From NCBI GenBank assembly GCA_044221315.1, contig JBGAPK010000008.1:62001-126000 (forward strand): a DNA stretch of 64,000 nt, in the 5' to 3' direction. Position numbers and translations under genes: made by a program. The notes beneath the pieces are model-generated. The model was given only the letters and a program-made list of their open reading frames with translations, was not told the origin of the DNA and did not search any database. The stretch is from JAFEBO01 sp044221315 (GTDB lineage Bacteria; Planctomycetota; Phycisphaerae; Phycisphaerales; UBA1924). This document shows, one piece after another, positions 42,772-50,665 of this stretch. Position 1 is the first letter of the stretch; each line of letters starts with the position of its first letter.

Positions 42772-43650
42772 CTAGGGGCAGAGCAGGTCGTTGTACGCCC
42801 CCACGAACATGACGAAATCGGAGTCATCGACCGCGCCGTCGCCGCTCAGGTCGGCAAGGCAGCCGGAGGGCATCGAGGGATCGGCGCAATCGAGGATGTC
42901 GTAGGCGGCGGCGAAGATGACAAAGTCGGAGTCATCGACCAGTCCGTCGTTGTTCAGGTCACCCGGGCACGGGCTGGAGAACTCGATGAACAGGGTCGGG
43001 CGGACGGACGGCTCGAGGTCTTCGCGGGTGGAGAACTTCTTGGTCGTCTGAGCGACCTCTTCGTTGCCCCGGAGGATCCAGCCGAAGTTGGATGCCGGCG
43101 CATCGAGCATCGACTGGATGTCGGCGATGAGCTGTGCGGAACTCCATGTGTACGTTCCGGCGCCGCCGACACTGGAAGTTGCGGTCACAGTCGCGGCGAA
43201 GTCGCCGCCGGGTGTGGTCCACGGGGTGCCGGACCAGAAGCGGTGGAGCCAGGTTGCGTCGCCGGCGGTGGCAAGTCCTCCGCCGCCCTGGCCACCCCCC
43301 GCGACGGAAGTTCCTTCGCCCCAGGACGCGAGCAGGCGGTGCAGGTCGCACGAGACCGGGTCCGCGTTCTGCCCGTTCTGCGAGAGCGAGAGAAGCGCGC
43401 CGGTGATGTGACGGCCGGCGGTGATGGATCCGGCGACATCGAATCGGAGCACGCAACGCCGGATGATGGTCGGCGGGAAGGCGTTCATGCCGGCGAACAT
43501 GGCGGAGCCGGCGCCGTTGGAGAGGCCGCCGTCCGCCGATTGGTAAAGGGTGTTGTCGGCGACAGAGATGATGGAGACCGAGTCGGCCTGGGCAAGGGCG
43601 GCCGCACCCGCGACGAGGACGAGGCAGAGCGAATGACGGAGGTGTTGCAT
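42772..43650 (-). CDS. Exported DNRLRE-domain protein with dockerin-like tail
   Basis: 292 residues from the ATG at 43650. A signal peptide (about 1-22) precedes a domain with VADNTLYQSADGGLSNGAG and RRCVLRFDVAGSIT. It resembles the DNRLRE/CBM96-type beta domain often joined to exported enzymes, here without an enzyme. Two calcium-loop repeats (GDLNNDGLVDDSDFVIF and ADLSGDGAVDDSDFVMF) end in NDLLCP. A binding role is likely. It is adjacent to two other proteins with the same tail and to a PEP-CTERM-type protein. Confidence 0.78.
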   Translation of the reverse strand: MQHLRHSLCLVLVAGAAALAQADSVSIISVADNTLYQSADGGLSNGAGSAMFAGMNAFPPTIIRRCVLRFDVAGSITAGRHITGALLSLSQNGQNADPVSCDLHRLLASWGEGTSVAGGGQGGGGLATAGDATWLHRFWSGTPWTTPGGDFAATVTATSSVGGAGTYTWSSAQLIADIQSMLDAPASNFGWILRGNEEVAQTTKKFSTREDLEPSVRPTLFIEFSSPCPGDLNNDGLVDDSDFVIFAAAYDILDCADPSMPSGCLADLSGDGAVDDSDFVMFVGAYNDLLCP

Positions 43651-43742
43651 GCGAATTCTCGTGAGTCTGGCGGCGGGCGGCACGCGGCCGGTCGCGTGCG
43701 GGCTTAACAATCAATGGTGGAGTTGGGAGATTGGCGGAGGGA

Positions 43743-44456
43743 TCAGGAACGGTTGCGACGGCGGCCGGCGAATCCGGCCAGGCCGACGCCGAGCAGAGCG
43801 ACGCCCGATGGGGCGGGGACGGTCAGGCTGACGGCGTCAACGCCGAAGTTGAAGAAGTTGACGTTGTCAATTTCCGCAAAGCGGAGGCGGAGCGTCTCGC
43901 CGGCGTGCGCCGTGAGGAACGCCGTGATGTCAAGGCTGAAATCGTTGTAGCCGGTGACGAGCGGGGACCCGATGGCTGTCTGGAGCAGGCTCAGCAGGAC
44001 ATCCGCCGGGGCGACGCTGAAGGGGTCGGCGCCGGACTTGACGACATCGACGCGGGCCTGCTGGTTGAGGGTCGGAGTTGCCCAGTCGAGCGAGGCCGGA
44101 GTGGAGAACGCGGTGGCGGCGTTGCGCACGAACCACGAGAAGCGGACGGTCGCCTGCGGCACGGAGACGGGGACGACGAAGTCCTGGTAGAGAACGTGCG
44201 AGCCGCCGGCGGCGGAATCGGTCATCGCGGCAAAGAGGCCCTGGGCCGGATGGGGAACGGCGAATCCATTGACCGGGCTGGCAGCGCCGGACTGGTGAGA
44301 GAACGTTCCGTCGCTGCCGATCTGATCGGCCCGGGTCCAGTCGGCAAAGCCGGTTTCGAACCCGCCGTTTGTGATGAGTTCCTGGCCGGAGGCTGCGGCC
44401 GCGGCGCACATCAGCGCGCCGATCGTCACGAATGCGGTTGATGTGTGCTTAGTCAT
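43743..44456 (-). CDS. Exported protein with PEP-CTERM sorting tail
   Basis: 237 residues. A signal peptide (1-24) precedes a choice-of-anchor beta domain (ELITNGGFETGFADWTRAD), as in carbohydrate-binding-like anchor proteins. The C-terminus has VPAPSG, a hydrophobic run (VALLGVGLAGFAG) and a basic tail (RRRNRS), the PEP-CTERM pattern processed by exosortase in EPS-producing bacteria. The start overlaps the stop of the upstream dehydrogenase gene by eight bases, so they are probably translated together. No exosortase gene is in this window. Confidence 0.8.
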   Translation of the reverse strand: MTKHTSTAFVTIGALMCAAAAASGQELITNGGFETGFADWTRADQIGSDGTFSHQSGAASPVNGFAVPHPAQGLFAAMTDSAAGGSHVLYQDFVVPVSVPQATVRFSWFVRNAATAFSTPASLDWATPTLNQQARVDVVKSGADPFSVAPADVLLSLLQTAIGSPLVTGYNDFSLDITAFLTAHAGETLRLRFAEIDNVNFFNFGVDAVSLTVPAPSGVALLGVGLAGFAGRRRNRS

Positions 44457-46056
44457 TGACGGAGTCCTCTCTGATGGTCTGCCTGGTGTTGTTCAGGGTG
44501 TTTGGCTGGAGACGCGCGGCGGGTCGGCGGCTGATCTTGTAGATGACGTTGTCGGTGTTGGAAACGACGTAAAGGTTGCCGTCGGGGCCCTGCTCGATGT
44601 CCGGGGTAATGCCGAATCCGGTGCCGATCTGGAGCGTTTCGCTCTCGGTGCCGTCGAACTTCTGTGCGCGGAAGAGGTTGTCGGCGACGTGATCGGCGAG
44701 TCGGGGGTCGGCGCTGACATCGACGTGCAGGCGGTCGGGCGTGAGTTTCAGGCGGTAGAGGCTGCCGCCGTTGGCGCCGACCTGGGCGAAGCCGCGGGCC
44801 GAGCCGATCCAAAGCGTGCCGTCGTATTCCGGTCCGAGAGCGGTGCCTTTGACGAAGGCGGTGCCGGCGGGGCCGATCTCGTAGCGCCAACTGAATTCGG
44901 GATCAACATAGACGGCGCCGGGGAGCATGAACAAGCGCGCGAGCGCCGCTTCCGGGGTGTAGGCGATGCGCGTCGGCGGAAAGCGGTTCTGCTGGAGGGC
45001 GCTGTTGAACTGAGTCGTCTCGATGAACTTGAAATCAGACAAGCGGCTGATCGGTCCGCCGAACTGGATCCAGCCGCCGTTCATGCCGGGGATGATGCGG
45101 TTGAGTTCGCTGTAGGCGTCGTCGGCGTTCTCTGTTTCCCAGAGGTAGCCGGAATAGGGATCGAACGCCATTCCGAAGCCGTTGCGATGGCCGTAGGAAT
45201 AGACCTTCTGGATGTTGGCGCCGACCTGGCCGCCGATGGCGGCCCCGGCGGCGAAGAAGGGGTTGTCGGCCGGGGTTGAACCGTCGGTGTTGAGGCGGAG
45301 GATCACGCCGGAAAGATGGGCATTGTCGGGTGCGGGCCCGCCGAAGGTGTCGTCGACGAAGGGGGCGGTAACGAAGGGGCCGTTGGCGAGGTTCTGCATC
45401 CAGCCGCGCCGGCCCTGGTCGCCCATAAAGACATAGAGCTTTCCGTCGGGTCCGAAGTGGATGACGCCGCCGTTGTGGTTGCCGGCGGGGTTGCCGGCGT
45501 TGTTGGTGCCTGGGTGGCCGGGAACGACGACATTGTCGGTCTGCAGCGAGCGGAGGCTGATGATGTTGCGATCGAAAGTGAGGGCGGAGCCGTTCCAGAC
45601 GAAGCGATCGACGCGGTTGGCGACGAGCGGCGTTTCGAGCGTGACGGTGGTGTCGACGCCCGTGCTGCTCTCGGTCCAGCGGACGTACACGTAGGGAAAT
45701 TCCGGAAAGTTCGGATCGAGAGCGGCGCTCAGGAGGCCGCGTTCAGAAGCGGAGTTGACAGCGAGATCAAGCACGGGCGTGGGCTGGAGGACTCCGTTGG
45801 TGACGCGCTTGATCTGTCCCGAGGCCTTCTCGAGCACGAGGAAGTCATTGGCGGCGAGGAAGACGATGCCGATGGGCTGCGAGATCCCCGAATTCAGCAC
45901 GACCGTGACCTGGAGGTTGGGGTCGAGGATGGTGAGCGGGGTCGTGTCGGCGAAACCGGGCGAGGCGATCATCGCGCCGAGCAGGGCGGCTCCGATCGAC
46001 GCGCGAGATATAGGATCGGCCCCATGGTGACCCGAACGTGGTCCGTGTGTGCGCAT
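44449..46056 (-). CDS. Glucose/sorbosone dehydrogenase-like exported protein
   Basis: 535 residues from the ATG at 46056. A signal peptide (about 14-37) precedes a six-blade propeller of the GSDH/PQQ type: NHNGGVIHFGPDGKLYVFMG, VILRLNTDGSTPADNPFF, GHRNGFGMAFDPYSGYLWET and PDGNLYVVSNTDNVIYKIS. Soluble relatives oxidise aldose sugars with PQQ, but many have other roles, so the activity here is only family-level. The C-terminus (RRPAARLQPNTLNNTRQTI) has no anchor motif. The downstream PEP-CTERM gene overlaps its end, suggesting a shared extracellular function. Confidence 0.8.
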   Translation of the reverse strand: MRTHGPRSGHHGADPISRASIGAALLGAMIASPGFADTTPLTILDPNLQVTVVLNSGISQPIGIVFLAANDFLVLEKASGQIKRVTNGVLQPTPVLDLAVNSASERGLLSAALDPNFPEFPYVYVRWTESSTGVDTTVTLETPLVANRVDRFVWNGSALTFDRNIISLRSLQTDNVVVPGHPGTNNAGNPAGNHNGGVIHFGPDGKLYVFMGDQGRRGWMQNLANGPFVTAPFVDDTFGGPAPDNAHLSGVILRLNTDGSTPADNPFFAAGAAIGGQVGANIQKVYSYGHRNGFGMAFDPYSGYLWETENADDAYSELNRIIPGMNGGWIQFGGPISRLSDFKFIETTQFNSALQQNRFPPTRIAYTPEAALARLFMLPGAVYVDPEFSWRYEIGPAGTAFVKGTALGPEYDGTLWIGSARGFAQVGANGGSLYRLKLTPDRLHVDVSADPRLADHVADNLFRAQKFDGTESETLQIGTGFGITPDIEQGPDGNLYVVSNTDNVIYKISRRPAARLQPNTLNNTRQTIREDSVND

Positions 46057-46372
46057 GAATCTAATTCTCCCTCGGGTGACACGCCCACGCGGCTTCCTCT
46101 GTGCCCCGAAGACGTGGTCTCCGCGCTTCGCGATCGTGGCCCGCCCGCGCGGCGTCGGTCTGCAATCTATGTTGTTGGATGCAGCGTTGATTGCAGAAAC
46201 GGATCGCCAAACGAGCGGATTTCTCCGCATGAGGCGAGCTCTGGAAACACAACGAAAACCGGGCAATTTACACCGAAATTGTCGGGCTTGCCAGAAAACT
46301 TCGCGTTTTAAGTTAGGAACTCTGCGAAAACAGTTTGGGCCGCGATCATCGAGCGCGCGTTCACGCAGGGAA
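46057..46372. other. Gene-free region between two minus-strand genes
   Basis: 316 bases. Part of it is A+T-rich for this genome (around 46260-46330), with a stretch TTCGCGTTTTAAGTTAGG. No open frame matches a protein. It probably holds the promoter of the dehydrogenase/PEP-CTERM pair, but boxes could not be assigned reliably. Confidence 0.4.
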
Positions 46373-47137
46373 TCATCGTTCTTGTCCGGTGAATTTGAGC
46401 GCCGCCAACGGCGCGTCGCTCAACCGGAGCAGGCCCGCCCTCGGATGGTCGAGATCGATGGTGATCCAGAGAGCGCCGCACACGACGATCGCGAGCGGCA
46501 TGGTGAGCGGCACGCGTCGCTTGCCGTTCAGGCCGAATCCGTAGCCGATGACACCGACGGCAAGGGCCGAACAGGCGATGAGTAGCCAAAGGACCAGGTA
46601 GGGCAGGTGTTTCATTCCGGCAGCCATGCGCAGCGTGTGCAGATCGATGACCTGGTTGACCGGGTCGAGCACGGCGAGCGCGACGATTGGCTTGGCGTTG
46701 ACGCCGTCGCGCGCGGCGGCCCAGATCCTTGCCTGGAGCTGGTCGATCTTTGCCGCGGACTCGGCTGAGAGTCCGTGCCTCAGCTTGGGAGATTCCTCGA
46801 TGCGGTGCTTGGTGTAGGCGTGCAGGGCGCCGCGCAGGCCGGCGGCGTTCGCATCGTCGATGAGGTCTGCCCGGAGGTAGGCGGTGCCGATCGCGTTGGC
46901 CTCCTGGACGATCAAGTCCTGGCGTTCCATGAACCGGGATGCGGCCGCGGAAAAGCTGAAGCCGAGCAGGAGCCCGAGCAGGCCGAGCACGGCACCCTGC
47001 ACCGCGCCGACCTGCGCGCCGGCCTTCGCGTCGGGCTCGGACGCCGACCAGCGCCCGGCGCGGAAGCCGATTTCGAGAGCAACGATCAGCGCGACAAGGA
47101 GACCCAGGGCGATCGATACGTCTTCAAAGGCGAACAT
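46373..47137 (-). CDS. Bestrophin-like (DUF4239) membrane protein
   Basis: 254 residues from the ATG at 47137 (a GTG one codon upstream is possible). Four hydrophobic segments and GAVQGAVLGLLGLLLGFSFS followed by RFMERQDLIVQEANAIGTAYLR match the DUF4239/bestrophin-like family. LPYLVLWLLIACSALAVG and a final VCGALWITIDLDHPRAGL also fit. The family is predicted to form ion-channel-like membrane proteins, with function not proven. It lies next to the glucosidase gene on the same strand. Confidence 0.75.
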   Translation of the reverse strand: MFAFEDVSIALGLLVALIVALEIGFRAGRWSASEPDAKAGAQVGAVQGAVLGLLGLLLGFSFSAAASRFMERQDLIVQEANAIGTAYLRADLIDDANAAGLRGALHAYTKHRIEESPKLRHGLSAESAAKIDQLQARIWAAARDGVNAKPIVALAVLDPVNQVIDLHTLRMAAGMKHLPYLVLWLLIACSALAVGVIGYGFGLNGKRRVPLTMPLAIVVCGALWITIDLDHPRAGLLRLSDAPLAALKFTGQER

Positions 47138-47158
47138 CACGCTGCGGAACTCCCTTGC

Positions 47159-49858
47159 TCAGGTCCGGGCCACCGCGGGGCGGGTTGCCCGCACCGGGCG
47201 CCCGGCGAGCAGGTCTCCGGGCTTGATCCTTTCAAAGAAATCTACCACAAAGGCGATGATGCCGGTCCAGCCCGTCTGGTGGTTGGCGCCGAGGCCTGTG
47301 CCGGTATCGCCGTGGAAATACTCGTAGAAGAGGACGTGGTCGCGCCAGTACGGGTCGCTGGCGAATCTCGGATCGGTTCCGTTGACGGGGCGGCGGCCGT
47401 GATCATCGGCGAGGAAGAGTGACTCGAGGCGGCGGACGATCTCGGCAGCGACTTCGTAGAGGTTCTTGTGCTGGCCGGAGCCGGTGGGGCATTCGACGGT
47501 GAATTCATTGCCGTAGTACATATAGAGATTCACCAGGCCGCGGATGAGGAGAACGTTGACCGGCATCCAGACGGGCCCGCGCCAATTGGAGTTGCCCCCG
47601 AAGGTGCCGCTGCGAGATTCGGCGGGTTCGTAATCGACGCGGAAGGGCTGGTTGCCCACGTTCAGGATGTACGGACTGTCGGCGTGCTCCCGCGAGAGGG
47701 AGCGGATGCCGTGGGGGGAGAGGAACTGCTTCTCGTCGAGCATGCGGGAGAGAATGCGGCGGAGCTTCTCCTCGTTGAGGACGGAGAGAAGGAGGCGTCC
47801 GCCGGCGCCGGGAGTGCGGGCGGGGTGGATGTTGGCCATCAGTTCGACATGGCGCGAGGTAAAGGCGGCGAGGCGATCGCGGACCTTGGGCATCGAGGCG
47901 AGAGCGTCCTTGGGGAAGACGGTGCTGGCCATCAGCGGCATGAGGCCGACCATGGAGCGGAGCTTTAGGCGCTGGGAGGTGCCGTCGGGGAGTACGAGCA
48001 CGTCGTAGAAGAAGCCGTCCTCCTCGTCCCAGAGGCTGCCGGAGTCGTCGTCGGCCCGGTGCATCGAGCCTGCGATCCAGAGGAAGTGCTCGACGTACTT
48101 GGCGACGGATTCCTCGAAGGCCGGGTCGTCGGGCGCGAGTTCGAGGGCCATCTGGAGCAGGGTGTGGCTGAAGAACGCCATCCACGCGGTGCCGTCGGCC
48201 TGGTGAAGGTGGCCGCCGGTTGGGAGGGGGGCGCTTCGGTCGAAGACGCCGATGTTGTCGAGCCCGAGGAAGCCGCCGCTGAACAGGTTGCGTCCGTCGG
48301 GGTCCTTGCGGTTGACCCACCAGTTGAAGTTCTGGGCGAGCTTGTTGAAAGTGGCGCGGAAGAAAACCGGGTCCTGATCTCCCGCGAGTTTGCGCATGTT
48401 GTAGAAAAAGACGGTGGCCCAGGCGTGGACAGGTGGATTGACATCGCCGAAATTCCACTCGTAGGCGGGGATCTGGCCGTTGGGGTGCATGTAGTTCTCG
48501 CTGAGCATGAGCGAGAGTTGTTCCTTGGCGAAGTCGGGATCAACCTGCTGGAGCGCGAGCACGTGGAAGGCCAAATCCCAGGCGGCGTACCACGGGTACT
48601 CCCACTTGTCGGGCATGGAGATGATGTGGCGGTTGAGCATGTGGAACCACTCGCGGTTGCGCGAGGACTTCTTGCCGCCGGAGATGGGGTTGGCGTTGTG
48701 CTCGTCGAGCCAGCGGTCGAGGTCGTAGAAGTAGAACTGCTTGGACCAGAGCATGCCGGCAAGAGATTGGCGCATGATCGAGGCGCGATCGGCGTCGAGC
48801 GAGGCGGGAATGACCTCGCGGTAGAACTCGTCGGCTTCGAGCTTGCGGCACTTCATGGTTGCGTCGAAGGTCTCGAACGGCTTCACTTCGTTGCTTGGGG
48901 GTGCGAGGCGCAGGCGGATGGAGCGGGAAGCGCCGGCGGGAACTTCGAGGATGTAGCACGCGGCGGACTTCGTGCCGGACTTCGACGGATTTACGGTGTT
49001 CATTGCGCCGTGGACGAGGCGGTTGTTGAACGCGTCCTTGACATACGGCTGTGCGAGCGGCTGATTCCAGAGGCGCTGGGTATTGGTCTCGTTTTCTGTA
49101 AAGATGAGCTCGGGCGAGCCCTCGCAACTGAGTTGCATCGCTCCGAGATCGGGGTGCTGCGCGCTGATGACGCGGAAGCCCTTGCCGGCGGGCGCTTCGC
49201 GCAGAAGCGGCCTGGGGGCCTGGGGCCGCATCCACCATTCGTTGCGGAACCACAGGTGGGGCAGGAGGTGGAGGGTTGCGGTATCCGGGCCGGCGTTGGT
49301 GACGGTGATGAGGATGCAGGTGTCGGCCGGGGAGGCCTTGGCGAACTCGACGGCGATGTCGAAGTACCGGCCGTCATCGAAAACACCGGTGTCGGTCAGT
49401 TCGTACTCGGGCTCGTGCCTGGCGCGGCCGCGATTGGTCGCGACGATGTGGTCGTAGGGGTAGGCCCTCTGCGGGTACTTGTAGATGTAGCGCATCCACG
49501 AATGGGTGGGAGTGCTGTCGTCGTAGAAATAGCACTCCTTGACGTCCTCGCCGTGGTTGCCCTCGTTGTTGGTGAGGCCGAAGAGGCGTTCCTTGATGAT
49601 CGGGTCTTTTCCGTTCCAGAAGGCGAGCGCGAAGCAGAGACGCTGCTGATCGTCGCTGTAGCCGGCGATGCCGTCCTCGCCCCACTTGTAGGCGCGGGAG
49701 CGGGCGTGATCGTGAGGGAAGTAATTCCAGGCGTCGCCGTTGTCGGAGTAGTCCTCGCGGACGGTGCCCCATTGGCGTTCGCTGAGGTAGGGGCCCCAGG
49801 CTTTCCACGGAGTTGCCGGATCGCGCGCGTCCACGAGTCTTTGGCGTTCGGGATTCAT
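47159..49858 (-). CDS. GH63-family glucosidase/mannosylglycerate hydrolase-like enzyme
   Basis: 899 residues with no signal peptide, so probably cytoplasmic. The N-terminal beta domain (MNPERQRLVDARDPATPWKA, YFPHDHARSRAYKWGEDGIA) is followed by an (alpha/alpha)6 barrel. That barrel has EWFHMLNRHIISMPDKWEYP and GGFLGLDNIGVFDRSAPLP, and ends in WRGPVWMPVNVLLIRGL, as in GH63 glucosidases and their MGH-type relatives that split glucosylglycerate or mannosylglycerate. Which osmolyte or glucan is hydrolysed is unproven. It heads a minus-strand cluster with a LOG-family gene, phosphoketolase and PPK2. Confidence 0.78.
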   Translation of the reverse strand: MNPERQRLVDARDPATPWKAWGPYLSERQWGTVREDYSDNGDAWNYFPHDHARSRAYKWGEDGIAGYSDDQQRLCFALAFWNGKDPIIKERLFGLTNNEGNHGEDVKECYFYDDSTPTHSWMRYIYKYPQRAYPYDHIVATNRGRARHEPEYELTDTGVFDDGRYFDIAVEFAKASPADTCILITVTNAGPDTATLHLLPHLWFRNEWWMRPQAPRPLLREAPAGKGFRVISAQHPDLGAMQLSCEGSPELIFTENETNTQRLWNQPLAQPYVKDAFNNRLVHGAMNTVNPSKSGTKSAACYILEVPAGASRSIRLRLAPPSNEVKPFETFDATMKCRKLEADEFYREVIPASLDADRASIMRQSLAGMLWSKQFYFYDLDRWLDEHNANPISGGKKSSRNREWFHMLNRHIISMPDKWEYPWYAAWDLAFHVLALQQVDPDFAKEQLSLMLSENYMHPNGQIPAYEWNFGDVNPPVHAWATVFFYNMRKLAGDQDPVFFRATFNKLAQNFNWWVNRKDPDGRNLFSGGFLGLDNIGVFDRSAPLPTGGHLHQADGTAWMAFFSHTLLQMALELAPDDPAFEESVAKYVEHFLWIAGSMHRADDDSGSLWDEEDGFFYDVLVLPDGTSQRLKLRSMVGLMPLMASTVFPKDALASMPKVRDRLAAFTSRHVELMANIHPARTPGAGGRLLLSVLNEEKLRRILSRMLDEKQFLSPHGIRSLSREHADSPYILNVGNQPFRVDYEPAESRSGTFGGNSNWRGPVWMPVNVLLIRGLVNLYMYYGNEFTVECPTGSGQHKNLYEVAAEIVRRLESLFLADDHGRRPVNGTDPRFASDPYWRDHVLFYEYFHGDTGTGLGANHQTGWTGIIAFVVDFFERIKPGDLLAGRPVRATRPAVART

Positions 49859-49894
49859 GTGTGAGCCTCCGCTCGGCTGTGGTGGAAAGGCGAA

Positions 49895-50632
49895 TCAGGC
49901 GCCGGCCCGCGGGTCCGCCTGCTGTCTTTGCCAGGTGGCGTGGAACTGCCGCACCAGCGCGATCGCTTCGTCCGCAGTGCTCAGGCAGTGGGGGATTTCA
50001 AGATCTTTCGGGCTGGCGAGGTTGAGGCGCTCGTCGAGCATGCTGGCCTTCGCCCATTCGACGAATCCGGACCACATCTTGCCCACGAGGATGAGCGGCA
50101 CGTTCTCGACGTGGCGGACCTGAAGCAACTGCCAGATCATCAGCGTCTCCAGCACGGTGCCGATCCCTCCGGGCACGACGACGAACGCGTCGGAGGCAAT
50201 CACGAAGTGCTGGAGGCGGCTGAAGAAGGTCTTGTGGGTGAAGGCCTGCTCGACGAACGGATTGACGTCCTGTTCGAAGGGAAGATCGACGCGGATTCCC
50301 ACCGAGCGCCCGGCGCCTGTCACGCCGGCCGCGCCCTCGTTGGCGGCCTGCATGAGGCCCGGCCCGCCCCCGGTGACGATGTCGCAGCCCATCTCGGTGA
50401 AGGCTCTCGAGGCCCGTTTGACCTCTTCGTACACGAACGAACCGGGTTGGGCCCGGGCCGATCCGAAAATGGCGACGCGGTATCGTTCGCGCCGGGAGGG
50501 CCGGAGGCGGGTGAGGTTGTTCACGACCTCCCACAGGTCCATGACGGACGCGGCGAGAATCTCCCGGACGCTTTCCTCATCTGCGAGGCTGACGAACTTG
50601 GAGTCGTCGGTCTTTCCCGCATCCCTGGACAT
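49895..50632 (-). CDS. LOG-family (lysine-decarboxylase-like) protein
   Basis: 245 residues. The N-terminal Rossmann part contains ERYRVAIFGSARAQPGS, and the conserved nucleotide-binding signatures GGGPGLMQAANEGA and PGGIGTVLETLMIWQLLQ follow, as in TIGR00730 proteins. Relatives cleave ribose from nucleotide monophosphates (cytokinin-activating LOG) or similar substrates, and bacterial roles are mostly unknown. It lies between the GH63 gene and phosphoketolase with gaps of about 35 bases, so it is probably in their operon. Confidence 0.8.
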   Translation of the reverse strand: MSRDAGKTDDSKFVSLADEESVREILAASVMDLWEVVNNLTRLRPSRRERYRVAIFGSARAQPGSFVYEEVKRASRAFTEMGCDIVTGGGPGLMQAANEGAAGVTGAGRSVGIRVDLPFEQDVNPFVEQAFTHKTFFSRLQHFVIASDAFVVVPGGIGTVLETLMIWQLLQVRHVENVPLILVGKMWSGFVEWAKASMLDERLNLASPKDLEIPHCLSTADEAIALVRQFHATWQRQQADPRAGA

Positions 50633-50665
50633 GGCGAACTCCCCGGCGGACGCCGGATGCCTGCT

